From contig NC_087069.1 in assembly GCF_963678635.1 (NCBI RefSeq), forward strand, positions 42,369,883 to 42,433,882: a stretch of DNA of 64,000 nucleotides, read 5' to 3'. Below the pieces are notes generated by a model. The model was not told the DNA's origin. It saw only the letters and a list, made by a program, of their open reading frames with translations, and made no database searches. The position numbers and the translations under genes are program-made. The first letter of the stretch is position 1, and every line of letters starts with the position of its first letter. Below, one piece after another: positions 50,098 to 60,470 of this stretch. Source of the stretch: Symsagittifera roscoffensis. Its lineage: Eukaryota; Xenacoelomorpha; Acoela; Convolutidae.

Positions 50098-52393
50098 TGT
50101 AATACATGCTATAGTAACCTGAGCGTAGGAATGGTAACTCATGATGAAAAGGGTTAAAAATTTCGAAATTTGATTTTAACGTAGACCAACTGTATGAACT
50201 TGTAGCAATGAAATTAGGTGATAGATAAGCTTAGTTTGAGAGCAAACAATAGTAATCAGACTCTGCCCCTTGAGTTCGACCTCTAAGGCAAAGAATTGGA
50301 AAAGCGCGCAAAATCTGGAAAACCCATCCCCCCTTCCCCCCCCCCCCCCCGGATTGGGAACCACTGGTCTGACCCTTATCAAAATTGGTGGGTTTATAAT
50401 AGAGATTATTTTAGCCGGGTATGCCAATTTCCAGATCCCTGGGACCCCTGAGGGGCGAGTGATAATGAGTTCCAAAAATGCAATTAGCACTTTCTGTAAA
50501 CCGGTAAAGAATGGTCAGAATGACTTCATAATGCATTATGTTGTAGCCCTAGGCGAGGGAAGTTCACCACCGGGATTTTGAACGCATCCGGTTATTTTTT
50601 CCGGTTTTACGCCCTATGTAAACAAAACCCACTTTTTATTATTTCTCGACCCCTGATAATGCTAGGAGGCTGAAACTTGGGGCGATGGTAGGTTGGGGGA
50701 GACCTATAATGTATCAGTCTTTGGACCCAATCCGGCAGCTACGTCAGAAGCTATTAGCACTTGAAAATTGAATTAGGCTATTAACACCTGATAGCGATAA
50801 TTGACTTGTGATTTTAATGCACCAATGTGAAGGGGGGGGGGGCAACCCAGTAGGAGGACCCCTATTGACCCAATCCTCTCTGGAACTTCCTATGGGGTGA
50901 AAATGGCAATTTTAGGGAAAAGTGTTAACTGACCCGAACTTTTCGAAAATATGGGAAGGGATGGTCCGATATGAATGAAACTTAGTGGGAATGATCTCCG
51001 ATCGAAAATAAGGCGTTTGTATGCGTTTGACCTCATTTTACCTCCGATGAACTCTAAGAGGTCATTTGGCATTTTTTACCCCAAGACCCCCGGAACCCCC
51101 TGAAAAGCGGTAAATTAGCATTGTAAGGACCCGTAAGGGGTACCTACCCACCTGGGGAGGTAAAGAGAGGCCCCTAAATCGAGAATTTTTAATTTTGACC
51201 TTTGTACGCGAGCGAAAGTGATTTTCTGTAATTAGCAAACATTGGGGTCAGCTTAACCCACTCCACTTGGACTTTCGAAAAGAACGACAGACAAGTAAAT
51301 ATACAGCCCCGGACATAAATTGGGAACATCTATGGGGGAAAATGGAAATTTCGGGATGAAGATTTTTTGAACAACCCTAGCATATTAATAAATTCTTGTG
51401 GCGTTTTTTCGGATCAAATTGGACAGGGGAAGGGAATTACCCAGCCCTTGGACTTAGGGGAAAAAATTAAAAATGACCAAAACTGGAAATTTTTCAAGTA
51501 TCACGGAAGTTGAATTCCCGGTTGTGTGAGAACTACCCAATTCATGGGAAAGGGAAAAAGTTAGGAAGAGCTAAAAAAAATCATGCAAGGATTCATTTGT
51601 CAAATACGATTGGGAGCTGGTTTTGTAGTTGAACCCAATGTTTGCTCAGTATGCCCTGATTAACTAAGTGCCACCCCGATGTTTAATTAAAGCTGACCTA
51701 ATGGTTGATTCAGCTGATAAGTCCTGAGTGGCAGCTAGTTAAGCGAATGTTAGAAGGGATAGGGAACGGTACGCCTCTGACCGAGCCGAAAGTAAATAAA
51801 GATAACGATACGCGATTAAGGACAACCACCGAACTGGGCAGAACAATTGTGCTGTGAGAGCGAGCGGTTGGTTCTCAGTTAGTTAGAGAACAAGATTTAG
51901 ACTTATAGAATTCAGACGGGTCCTGAGAGTGACTCGTGAAATTTTTAAAGTGAGTTCTCGATGCGAGATTTTTGGTGAAGCTTTGTGAAGCAAGTTGAAG
52001 AGTTGTTTAGAATTGTTTGTAAAGTGAACTGCAAGAGGCAGTTTCCTGGAACTTATCGCAGATTAAATTCATTGATACTTAATACATTGTATTCAGGCCA
52101 CTTAGCGGCCCTTATACTCAGCAATTTATATTTTTATTTCTGAATTCAATTACTATTCAGTTTCTTGCGATTCTTTCCGAGGAAAAGAACAGTCGAGAGC
52201 AATTGAGTAAAGGGGACGCAACTCAGTGTAGTACATCGATCGACATCCAAATTCAACATTTCAACCGAAGGGATTGTCGCCAAATACCGGACCATAGCTC
52301 ACCCCTTGCTGGTTCTGGTATTTAGGGATGGGACTCAGCGGACAATATAGAAGGGATATTTGGGTCTAAACAGTCAAATTCCCCAAGACGACA
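50098..52393 (+). repeat. LTR C (3' LTR of element 1, second unit)
   Basis: 2296 bases, TGTAATACATGC...AAGACGACA. Homopolymer tracts (C at about 50338-50350, G at about 50831-50840) are longer than in LTR A and LTR B. Confidence 0.85.
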
Positions 52394-53267
52394 CATTTTA
52401 AACTCAGGTTTTCTCAATTTTAACACCTAAAAATTTACACCCATCTCCCCACATTCATCCGCAGACATACCCCAACCCCCCACCTATGCCACTCCACATA
52501 CCCTTACCTGCACCTAGCCCTTCTCCCCGCCAACCAAACCCTCATCCCCCCACCCCACACACCTATGTCCGTTTTTGGAGTGGGTGTTGGGCGGGGGTGA
52601 AATTGCGTGGGGGAGGGTTTGCAGTTGGGGGAGGCGGGCACGCGTTTACGGTAAATGTAAGTAAGGGAAAGCTGTGAGAAAGTATGTATGGCGAGAGTTA
52701 GTGTGAAGTATTCAGGTGAAGTATTAGTGTGAAGTTTTATTTTTTTCCCTAAAAATTCATTCTTTTTTTCATTGTAAACTCAAGTCCATAAACCATAGAA
52801 GGCAGTCGCGACAATTAGAACTTCGCCTTGATACGAGTAGACTAGTTTGGCGAGTATGGCTGAACAAACTTTGTTAGCCACTGACGGTTTCAGCTGCTCT
52901 GATGTAGTTTTTGGCAGCAACTTGATGAATCATTTTCCTAGAAAATTCAATTGATTTTTTTTTAAAGTTCTCTCGTAAATTACAATGCGAAATTTTTGCT
53001 CCTAGTAGCTAATCACCGAGATCAAACATTTCGCCTCAATTTAATTTGGATCATTCTCAGAGGCGAACGAGTTTGCTGCTTACGTTTTACTAGAATGAAT
53101 TATATTGTTCCTTACTCGCTAGCCTTTTGTAGCCTGCTAGCCTGTTTACTTTTAATTTTCAATTTTGGACATCAAAACACTTCAAAAAATTCTAAAAAAG
53201 AACTGTTAAAATGACTGGTTAAAAAGTCTAAACTTATATGTAGAAATAAGAACATCTAGTAGTGAGA
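52394..53267. other. Spacer between element 1 and element 2, second copy
   Basis: Copy of 45490-46363 with the same C-rich/G-rich hairpin-prone stretch at about 52440-52640. No gene recognised; a 72-codon frame with a hydrophobic segment (52996-53214) is shared with the first copy. Confidence 0.45.
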
Positions 53268-53530
53268 TTTGCCGGAGTTTTAGAATGAAAACTTGGTTGA
53301 TGAACAATAAGTAAAATGTTTTAAGGTTAGATACTTTGTTAGTTTGAGTTAGTTTGATGCTTAGTTTCAGATATATTCTTGGTTTAGGAAATTTATCCCG
53401 ATAGATCATGTGAATATGTAGAATCAGATTTACTAACAAACAGTAGTGATAACAGATATAGGAAGGAAAAACACGCTCAGCGTGGTATTGACAATAGAGG
53501 TTAACAGTGACCTTGGTTAATATAATTAGT
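53268..53530 (-). repeat. 3' LTR of element 2
   Basis: 263 bases shared with 60041-60303 and with the duplicated copy at 46364-46626. If the 5' copy is itself truncated the LTR could be longer, with part of the spacer belonging to it. Confidence 0.7.
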
Positions 53531-53799
53531 GTCTTTTGCAAAATGACTGCAAAAGAACAAATAACTTACGAGGCACCGAAGGTCGCCTCACGACATTCTC
53601 CGCGGGGAAAAATTTTGAAAAGCTTCAAAATTAAGAACAAATAAACTGCACCCGGACGAGCAAATGAATTGATAGCCCCCCTATCCCACACAATTGCGTA
53701 CAGTAAAGCAAAATGAAAAAGTGAAAAATCTTTAGCTAAAGTTTGAACAATTGAGCAAGTTTTTAAGAATTTTTTTTCTTTCTTTCTTGGCGAATATGG

Positions 53800-54267
53800 T
53801 CAATCGGTGCCCGTGGTTTCCTTCCTATGTGTGAACGAAGACGACGTCTGAGTTGAAGGTTGAGGCGAAAAACGATCGCGAATAAGTTGTTTCCGTGGTG
53901 AAGATATTGACACAGTTGGCGCATCTGAGGGCATAATCTGTTCCTCCGTGACTGGTATAAGAGGTGAAGCCAATGTCGTTGTAGAGGGCAAAATTTGATC
54001 ATCCTCTACAAATTTTATCGAATGCAGCAACGGATCGCCGAAAAACTGAGTTGGCTTTTTGCTACGGTGAGACGTCTTGACCGACTCTGCACCGTCAACC
54101 ACTGGTTGAGCGGGTAGTGAAAGTGAAGGGTAGGAGGAAGGCAGATCTGATGACGCTGAATGAGAGGGGGGATTCAAATCTTTTGATACCTCCTTTTCCG
54201 GCGACGAAACCATTATATCAGGACTAGATGTACTAACTTCAGGAGGCTCCATAGGACGAGTAGACAA
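53800..54267 (-). CDS. Element 2 polyprotein C-terminal extension
   Basis: 155 codons, rich in Ser, Pro and Thr (SASSDLPSSYPSLSLPAQPV), with a short basic patch (SVKTSHRSKKPTQF). It overlaps the integrase frame by about 55 bases. It looks disordered; no envelope features (signal peptide, membrane anchor) are seen. Probably the tail of Pol. Confidence 0.55.
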   Translation of the reverse strand: MSTRPMEPPEVSTSSPDIMVSSPEKEVSKDLNPPSHSASSDLPSSYPSLSLPAQPVVDGAESVKTSHRSKKPTQFFGDPLLHSIKFVEDDQILPSTTTLASPLIPVTEEQIMPSDAPTVSISSPRKQLIRDRFSPQPSTQTSSSFTHRKETTGTD

Positions 54268-56105
54268 GGACGAAACAGCGCGATGTATTGCCCCGGTTGA
54301 GGCGAAACGAACGACCCGACTGGTTGTTGAGTAGAACCAATATTGCGCGAGTGAGTAGCATGAGTGGAGGAATGGGGCGTCGACGTCGAGGCAAACTGAC
54401 GAACAAATCGAACCGGAGGCGAGTCACACTGAAACCTCTGGTGTTTTTCGGTAGTAACCGAATCTTGAGCCACCTGACGATCGTTATTTGACCCAATTGA
54501 ACTTTCACTGGAAGAATTAGCAGTGAGATCCACAATCGGAGTAGAGAGAGGAGGGTTGTTTGGCCGTTGTTCCAGTAACACAGGATGCGACCGCGTGACA
54601 GGTCGTTTAGCCGCTCCTCGAGAAGTTGAGCCCGAAGCTTGGACGCGATCACCTATAGTGTTCGGAGCAACTAAAATGGCACACCGATAGTTAGGTTTGA
54701 GACAGATATGATTTTTCCGGTAGACTTTTCCCTTGTCGGTAATATAAGTATGATCCGTAACACGAACAATCTTAAACTTGGTTAGGTTATACAGAGGTTT
54801 CCCCGATTGGCGATCAATGATTTTCCTAAAGACTTTAACTCGACAAGGATCAGACAGTAGAAGGTTTTCTAATTTACTTGTTCTCAAGAGACGAGTAGGT
54901 TGCACAACTGGTGCACGCCTGGAGCTGACTTGCTTCCCCGGAGGTGAGGCAATTGCCGAGAAACGAAGAGTATTGCTGTTGAGACCGGATTTGAGAGAAT
55001 GGGCGAGGTCCAAATGCCGGGTTGTGAGCTCCTTGAGTGCCAATTTCCCTGCATCTGGGGGAAGATTCCGCCTGAATTGCGACCATTTGTTTGCCGCCCG
55101 AGCCAGATCCGCCAGCGCCTTGTAGGGTTCACTGTCTGCCACATTTCCGTCCAACGAAAACAAGGGCTTGAAGCGAGTTGGAATAGTTGGACTGGAACTG
55201 CCGCGAGGAACAATTTTTGCCCTGTCCCGGCTGTAGTCGTTGCTGGCGATCTGATCTGGTGTAAGGAGGTTGCGCTCCAATCCTTGGGCTGAAGTATCAG
55301 ATTGAACAACATTATTACGTGCCTGAGACCATACAGTATTAGGTTTACGACCAAAATGCAATTCAAAAGGCGATTTCTTAAGCACCGAATGATTACTCTT
55401 GCGAATATCTTCAAGTATTTGATGAATCTTATCCTTAAGATTTTTGAAATTAGGATCGAGTTTCGTGACACCAAGTTTTTCCTTGATTGTCTGAATCGAT
55501 CGTTCGACCAACCCACTGCCGCGATGATCTCCGACCGGTGAGAGGATATGTTTAATACCTCTATTAGCGCAGAATTCTTGCACCAAAATATTCTTAAAAC
55601 CTGAGCCATGATCTGTTCTGATAGAACGAGGGAAACCGTGAATACGAATATAGAAATCAAGGAATTTAGTAACCTTCTTAGCCCCAGTGGTTTTAGAAAT
55701 TAGGACTGAAGGAAACTTAGAGAACCGATCAATTGCTACTAAAAGAAACATCCTAGACCCCTTTTCATCAAGTATCGGACCAGCAAAATCTAATTGTAAC
55801 TCCTGATTAGGTCCAGATAGTACAGGCAGAGATTTCGCAGTATTAAAAGGTGACGCGGGCTTAAGATTCTTACCGAACAGGGTACATTCACGACACTTCT
55901 CACACGTCTCGATAATTTGCTGGTTCATAAACGGCCACCAGAGGTATTCGGAGGCAGTCATCATGGCCTCTTGTCCCGGGTGTGATCTGTGAAGGCGAGT
56001 GAGCACATCTTGTCGGAGAGGTTCAGGAATGGCCAGTTTATTGTCAATAACTACAGTTATTAACCACCGCTGCTGTAGGCCAAAACTGGGCCATATATGC
56101 AACAA
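54213..56105 (-). CDS. Element 2 integrase region of Pol
   Basis: 630 codons open. HHCC zinc domain: LHRSHPGQEAMM then CEKCREC. DDE core: LQLDFAGP (first Asp), SIRTDHGSGFKN (second Asp), then GLVERSIQTIKEKL (Glu). The C-terminal domain includes SGKPLYNLTKFKIVRV and KVYRKNHICLKPNYR, followed by a Ser/Pro/Thr-rich tail. By family knowledge it joins the element DNA to the host genome. Starts other than the first in-frame one are possible, because Pol is made as a polyprotein. Confidence 0.85.
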   Translation of the reverse strand: MLHIWPSFGLQQRWLITVVIDNKLAIPEPLRQDVLTRLHRSHPGQEAMMTASEYLWWPFMNQQIIETCEKCRECTLFGKNLKPASPFNTAKSLPVLSGPNQELQLDFAGPILDEKGSRMFLLVAIDRFSKFPSVLISKTTGAKKVTKFLDFYIRIHGFPRSIRTDHGSGFKNILVQEFCANRGIKHILSPVGDHRGSGLVERSIQTIKEKLGVTKLDPNFKNLKDKIHQILEDIRKSNHSVLKKSPFELHFGRKPNTVWSQARNNVVQSDTSAQGLERNLLTPDQIASNDYSRDRAKIVPRGSSSPTIPTRFKPLFSLDGNVADSEPYKALADLARAANKWSQFRRNLPPDAGKLALKELTTRHLDLAHSLKSGLNSNTLRFSAIASPPGKQVSSRRAPVVQPTRLLRTSKLENLLLSDPCRVKVFRKIIDRQSGKPLYNLTKFKIVRVTDHTYITDKGKVYRKNHICLKPNYRCAILVAPNTIGDRVQASGSTSRGAAKRPVTRSHPVLLEQRPNNPPLSTPIVDLTANSSSESSIGSNNDRQVAQDSVTTEKHQRFQCDSPPVRFVRQFASTSTPHSSTHATHSRNIGSTQQPVGSFVSPQPGQYIALFRPCLLVLWSLLKLVHLVLI

Positions 56106-57321
56106 GCTTGTTGAAGGAGGTAGTGTCCTTATTTATGATCGCTCGCTTCATGGGACCGAGAAAGCGATCCTCCGCTGTTAATTCTGCCAACAGGTCTACA
56201 TGAAAGAGCCCAGGCAAGCCCACAATTTCCTTTTTGGATGAGGAGAGAAGAGGTTTACCCCCATTCACCGCTAAGACCCCGATCTTCGCGGCCATGTTGT
56301 TTCTTCCTGGTTTTGACAGGCGACATCGCCTCATTGCCTCTAGTAGTTGCGCGTGGCCGTCCTTTCTAGTAGCAATTCTTGTAGCGACAAAGCGGGTTTT
56401 AGCGGCCCGTTCCCGTGTTCTATTTCGTTGTCGATTCTGGTCCAATCTGGACAAGTGGGTGAGTTGGCGGGATCGTATGTGCGGCCTCGGACTTGGGCGA
56501 CGAAAGTTGGGAGAGCTGACTGGAAAAGTTTCCACAAATGTCTGTAACCCTGCCTGCTCAGCAGTTGATTGTAGAATGGTCATAGAGTCCGGTTGCGTGG
56601 TGGTAGTGTTTAAGTCAGTATGAGTTTGGTTATTGATTGTTGGTGTTGTCATGTTGAAATTATCATTAAAGAAATTGGTTTGAATAAATGGACTGTTTAC
56701 TAAATATTCAGGTCGGAGACAGTGATTTTCTGAAACGTCATCTGGTTTGCAACAGTCAATTAGCATACCGGTCCCTGATTGGTTGAATTCTTGAGCGCAC
56801 AAATCGAAGCCCTCTTGTGACAAAGGACTTGACCAATCCATTTGCATACCGCAAGATGATTGGTTGAAACATTGAGGGACATTAATAACACCCTCAACCG
56901 GCGAATGATGTAAATAACAAGCGTTATTAAACTGAGACACAAATTGAACGCCCTCTTGCGGCGTTTCACAATTTTGATAACCCGGAGAAGAATTATAACA
57001 ATTAATAAACGAAAGGGCCAGATGGAATGCCTCAATTGACTTAGCAACAAAAACTTCGTCGTATTTAGAGGGTGCAGGAGCTGGAAATGTAGGATAACGT
57101 GATAAGTAATCGACGATCCCCAGCGTGACCCCTGGGACGTGAATAACCTCAAAGTCAAAAGGTAGCAAACAATCAGCCCAGCGAGCAAGACGAGACTGAT
57201 ATGACTTATTGTTATAATTTTCGCTTAATGCCGATATGATAGCCTTATGATCAGTTAACACTTGAAAGCGCGTACCTAACAAATAAGTACGGAAATGTTC
57301 GCAAGCCCAGACAATAGCCAA
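56044..57321 (-). CDS. Element 2 RNase H end and linker of Pol
   Basis: 425 codons. The N-terminal 90 residues are the C-terminal half of RNase H (AIVWACEHFRTYLLGTRFQV then LTDHKAI and VPGVTLGIVDYLSRYP, the usual end of this domain). A long Asn/Thr-rich linker follows, with a basic SRLDQNRQRNRTRERAAKTR patch, leading to the integrase zinc domain. Confidence 0.8.
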   Translation of the reverse strand: MAIVWACEHFRTYLLGTRFQVLTDHKAIISALSENYNNKSYQSRLARWADCLLPFDFEVIHVPGVTLGIVDYLSRYPTFPAPAPSKYDEVFVAKSIEAFHLALSFINCYNSSPGYQNCETPQEGVQFVSQFNNACYLHHSPVEGVINVPQCFNQSSCGMQMDWSSPLSQEGFDLCAQEFNQSGTGMLIDCCKPDDVSENHCLRPEYLVNSPFIQTNFFNDNFNMTTPTINNQTHTDLNTTTTQPDSMTILQSTAEQAGLQTFVETFPVSSPNFRRPSPRPHIRSRQLTHLSRLDQNRQRNRTRERAAKTRFVATRIATRKDGHAQLLEAMRRCRLSKPGRNNMAAKIGVLAVNGGKPLLSSSKKEIVGLPGLFHVDLLAELTAEDRFLGPMKRAIINKDTTSFNKLVAYMAQFWPTAAVVNNCSY

Positions 57322-57393
57322 TAACTCCAGTTCGTTAGTGCTATATTTAACCTCCGCGTTATTGAGGAAACGCGAAGCAAAAGCAGTTGGGGC

Positions 57394-58413
57394 CTAAATT
57401 CCCAGTTCAACTTCCTGTTCGAGGCAACCACCTAAGCCATTATGACTCGGGTCGCATTTTACTCTCGATCCCTTCGATGAATCAAAGTGATACAGGCTCA
57501 GAATTTTCGCAATCAACTTGATTATATCGTGAAAGGCTTTACTTTGATCATCACCCCAGAGGAACGATTGTTTATTACAAGCCTTCAATGAGGCCCGGAA
57601 ATGGACAGTATGGGTATGTAAATCAGGGATAAACCTTTGTAAATGGCTTAACATTCCCATGAATGACCGAAGTTGTTTTAGAGTTCGCGGTGGTTTGAGC
57701 GATTGAATTGCCTCGATCTTTGTAAATTTTGGAGAGTACCCATTCTCATTAATGTCATACCCTAGCCAAGTTAGTTGGTTAACAGAGAATTCGCACTTAC
57801 TCAGTTTGAGGGCCCATCCTTCCGCATCAAGCCTCTGCATAACTCTCACGACCAACTCATTATGTTCTTGGATATCTCCTTTAGTGACAATCAAAATGTC
57901 GTCGAGGTTACAAATAACTCCTTCCAGCCCTTGTAAGGTACAATCCATCGCCATCTGGAACTCGGTGGGCATGTCTGTCATTCCATAAAACCCGGTCTTG
58001 AAGCGGTACGTTCCAGTCGCCTCGCCACACAAAACATTGAAGTTACAGTGGCTGCTATATAGTGATGGCAGTGCTAACTGACTAAACATATACTTTAGAT
58101 CCAAGGACGTGAACCAAACGTTACCAAGAACATTTCGAGTTATGACATGTGCCGCGGAATCAATAAGCTCGTGAATATTCGGCATCTGGTATTTATTTTA
58201 CCAGATCTGAGCATTCATCGGCTTAGCATTGAGGGCCAATTTGATAGATCCATCCTTTTTTGCAGTTAGCACAATCGGGGCAATGAAGAAATCAGTCGTG
58301 CACTTATCTAACTTTTCAATATGACCTTGCTCCACCAAGAGTTTTATCTCACTCGCGACCGTATCTTGAATATGAATAGGAACTTTTCTTCCTTTGATTT
58401 GACGCGGCACCAA
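57394..58413 (-). pseudogene. Element 2 reverse transcriptase region of Pol (fossil)
   Basis: Palm and fingers blocks in order: VEQGHIEKLDKC, APIVLTAKKDGSIKLALNAK, WFTSLDLKYMFSQL (catalytic Asp), TGTYRFKTGFYGMTDMPTEF, ICNLDDILIVTKGD (LDD in place of YxDD, common in Ty3/gypsy), LSKCEFSVNQLTWLGYDI, LRSFMGMLSHLQRFIP. The start of RNase H follows (VKCDPSHNGLGGCLEQE). This group with TGTYRF and NLDDILIVTKG resembles a known set of invertebrate gypsy elements. Broken copy. Confidence 0.85.
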
Positions 58414-58437
58414 TGGGAATTTAAAATTAGTGTATAC

Positions 58438-59000
58438 TTAATGACTTTTTGATCGACCCAAACGACTGAAGACATGAGCGTACTCCTTTGCAAAAGAAGA
58501 ACACCAGTATTCAAAAATCGGATCTGAGGAACCAGAATCCACCGACTGGATTGTTTCTGCCTTCAATTGTGTGGTTACAATGCCCAGTTTCTCTTGCAAG
58601 TCCAAGCCGAGAAGATTACGAGTTCTATTCTCCGAGATGAGGAACTGAGCGTTAGCCACCCTCCAGCCAGTAGAGGAAATTGGAATTTGAATCGACACCA
58701 GGAGGCGAATGGGCTTCTTGTTATAGTCAACGTACAAGATATCGATAGGGTAACGTGTGATATCGCGAAACTCAATTGATGGACTTCTTTGCAGGAGTAA
58801 ACACATGGGCGTTTATTCAGGAACGAAAATGGGCTTCCTGTGTCTACTGTCGAATAGAAAAAACTGTAACCAGAGCGCAACTGACTACTGAGGCTCCGAG
58901 GTTGTCCTCCACTTGACTTAAGAGTTTCTACGCTATTAATCATGACAGCAGATTCCAACTGTAACACCCCATATCCTGGTCTACATCTATGAAATTGCAA
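58438..59000 (-). pseudogene. Element 2 protease region (fossil)
   Basis: Contains a retropepsin active-site block (TVDTGSPFSFL) and, in an overlapping stretch, the C-terminal NLLGLDLQEKLGIV block. Both fit Ty3/gypsy proteases. Broken. Confidence 0.7.
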
Positions 59001-59083
59001 TCCACAGAGGGACCTGCCACGTCCTCATCTCGACGAGTTACAACATTTCGCAAAATGAACTCGTTTCCGACAGAGATTACATG

Positions 59084-60040
59084 TTACGTCGCGAGCTGGA
59101 CAAGATTGTCGGTGCTCCGGGCTATGAGGATTACCACAGAAGTAACATGATTTACTTGTTTGATTATTTTGAAATGTCCGTCGATTAGTTCGGTTTTGAG
59201 GATAATTCCGCTTCCCTCTTGACGACTAAATAGAGCAAGTAGGTTCTTGTTTAACCTTAATGCCAGTTGAATGTTGATTATGAGGAAGATGTTTTTGAAA
59301 CTGAGCCGACGTACTTTCTCTCTTCTCACACTCGAGTGCGAGCTTAAAAGTACCATCTAGATCAGCTTTTGCCTTGATGAGTTGTTGTTGAACCTCAACG
59401 TCTCGAATCCGCCCAATAAAGAGGTCTTTTAAAGTCTACTTTTCCTGATCATTAGGCCAATTACACAAAGCCACTTGGGCGCTCAAGTGAGCGTAAAATG
59501 ACGAGAAAGTGTCATTTTGAAGCATGAAAACCGTGTTATACAGCTTGATACGCTCCACCGTAAACTCTCGCTCAACCTTGAACAGCGTTTCACATCCGAT
59601 GTGGAATTCTCGAAAAGGAATATTACCAATGTCCGTGTGGGGAAATGAGTCAGCGAATCGTCTCCTTCCTTCATTTCCCAGAGCAAAGAATAAACGAGAC
59701 TTCATACGAGCTTCGGCTTCATGATAGAACCAATTCTGATTGATCCGAGGGCCTTTTCTCCTCCTCTCCACGTTTAGTTCGATAATTCTTCTGATCGCCG
59801 CTTGATCTCTCTGTCTGCGGGCATTAGCTGCTCCAGCATCTTCGTCTTCAGCAACTGACTCCGGTCTTGAAGGAGGTTTATCGATGACCTCGGTGGGTTC
59901 AACTAACAGATCATGAAGATTGATATTATCCTCCAGACCAGCGGCCAAAAAACATTGACCGATCCAAGATTCCCACAGGAATGGTGGGTTAATAGAGGTT
60001 TTCACCCAATAGGGAGGAATGCCTAACAGGTCAGTCCTGT
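59084..60040 (-). pseudogene. Element 2 Gag region (fossil)
   Basis: The stretch near 59436-60030 has the gypsy Gag pattern (SRLFFALGNEGRRRFADSFP, then FKVEREFTVERIKLYNTVFM and FSSFYAHLSAQVALCNW), with an acidic N-terminal part (SVAEDEDAGAANARRQRDQA). The following open stretch 59084-59356 continues it. No zinc knuckle is obvious. Broken. Confidence 0.75.
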
Positions 60041-60303
60041 TTTGCCGGAGTTTTAGAATGAAAACTTGGTTGCTGAACAAAAAGTAAATTGTTTTAAGTT
60101 TAGATACTTTGTTATTTTGAGTTAGTTTGATGCTTAATTTCAGATATAGTCTTGGTTGAGGAAATTTATCCCGATAGATTATGTGAATATGTAGATTCAG
60201 ATTTACTAACAAACAGTAGTGATAACAGATATAGGAATGAAAAACACGCTCAGCGTGGTATTGACAACAGAGTTTAACAGTGACCTTGGTTAATATAAGT
60301 AGT
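60041..60303 (-). repeat. 5' LTR of element 2
   Basis: Matches 53268-53530. Beyond 60303 the sequence is unrelated to the other LTR's neighbour, so this is the outer edge of the element or of its surviving part. Confidence 0.75.
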
Positions 60304-60324
60304 ATGCATATAGTGCGGTAGGAT

Positions 60325-60342
60325 CGGGGGGGGGGGGGGGGG
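60325..60342 (+). repeat. G homopolymer tract
   Basis: About 17-18 consecutive G immediately beyond element 2. Confidence 0.9.
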
Positions 60343-60347
60343 TGTCA

Positions 60348-60470
60348 TACATGGATGACCATTAGGTATAAATCATAATGGTCACCATGTATTAAATGAT
60401 CAGCAATGGTCACTATGTAATAATCCTAATTGTCACCATGTATAATTTTATACCTAATAGTCATCATGTA
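60348..60470. repeat. Small palindromic element with GTCACCATG repeats
   Basis: TACATGGATGACCATTAGGT at the left (60348) pairs with ACCTAATAGTCATCATGTA at the right (about 60452-60470), extending inward to about 30 bases with a few mismatches. Inside, AATGGTCACYATGTA-like words recur three times. It looks like a tiny foldback or MITE-like element of about 123 bases. Confidence 0.65.

Larger units (their letters stand above)
40833..54266 (+). repeat. Tandem duplication spanning parts of two retroelements
   Basis: Unit 1 is 40833-47361 and unit 2 is 47362-54266. The left end lies in element 1 gag (GGAGGAAGGCGAGGGC at both 40835 and 47365). The right end lies in the pol end of element 2 (GGACGAGTAGAC at both 47350 and 54255). 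The units differ in length by about 370 bases. The gag-to-42.9 kb part matches its copy at about 99 percent by eye, while the LTR, spacer and element 2 parts match at about 96 percent. Confidence 0.85.
53268..60303 (-). mobile_element. Element 2: Ty3/gypsy LTR retrotransposon, minus strand
   Basis: About 7.0 kb. 5' LTR at 60041-60303, then gag, protease, RT, RNase H, integrase, a Ser/Pro-rich polyprotein end, and the 3' LTR at 53268-53530. The domain order PR-RT-RH-IN is that of Ty3/gypsy. No envelope gene and no chromodomain are recognised. It is broken, with roughly a dozen or more breaks concentrated in the gag-protease half, while the integrase part reads open for 630 codons. The two LTRs differ by several percent by eye, so it is moderately old. 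Confidence 0.85.

Noticed and set aside
53800-54267. Envelope gene at the 3' end of element 2
   Set aside because: The frame is Ser/Pro-rich with no signal peptide, membrane anchor or Cys pattern; it looks like the tail of Pol.
54884-55660. Second long minus-strand frame of 258 codons inside the integrase region
   Set aside because: It lies in another frame of the well-supported integrase ORF and has no motif; it is a shadow.
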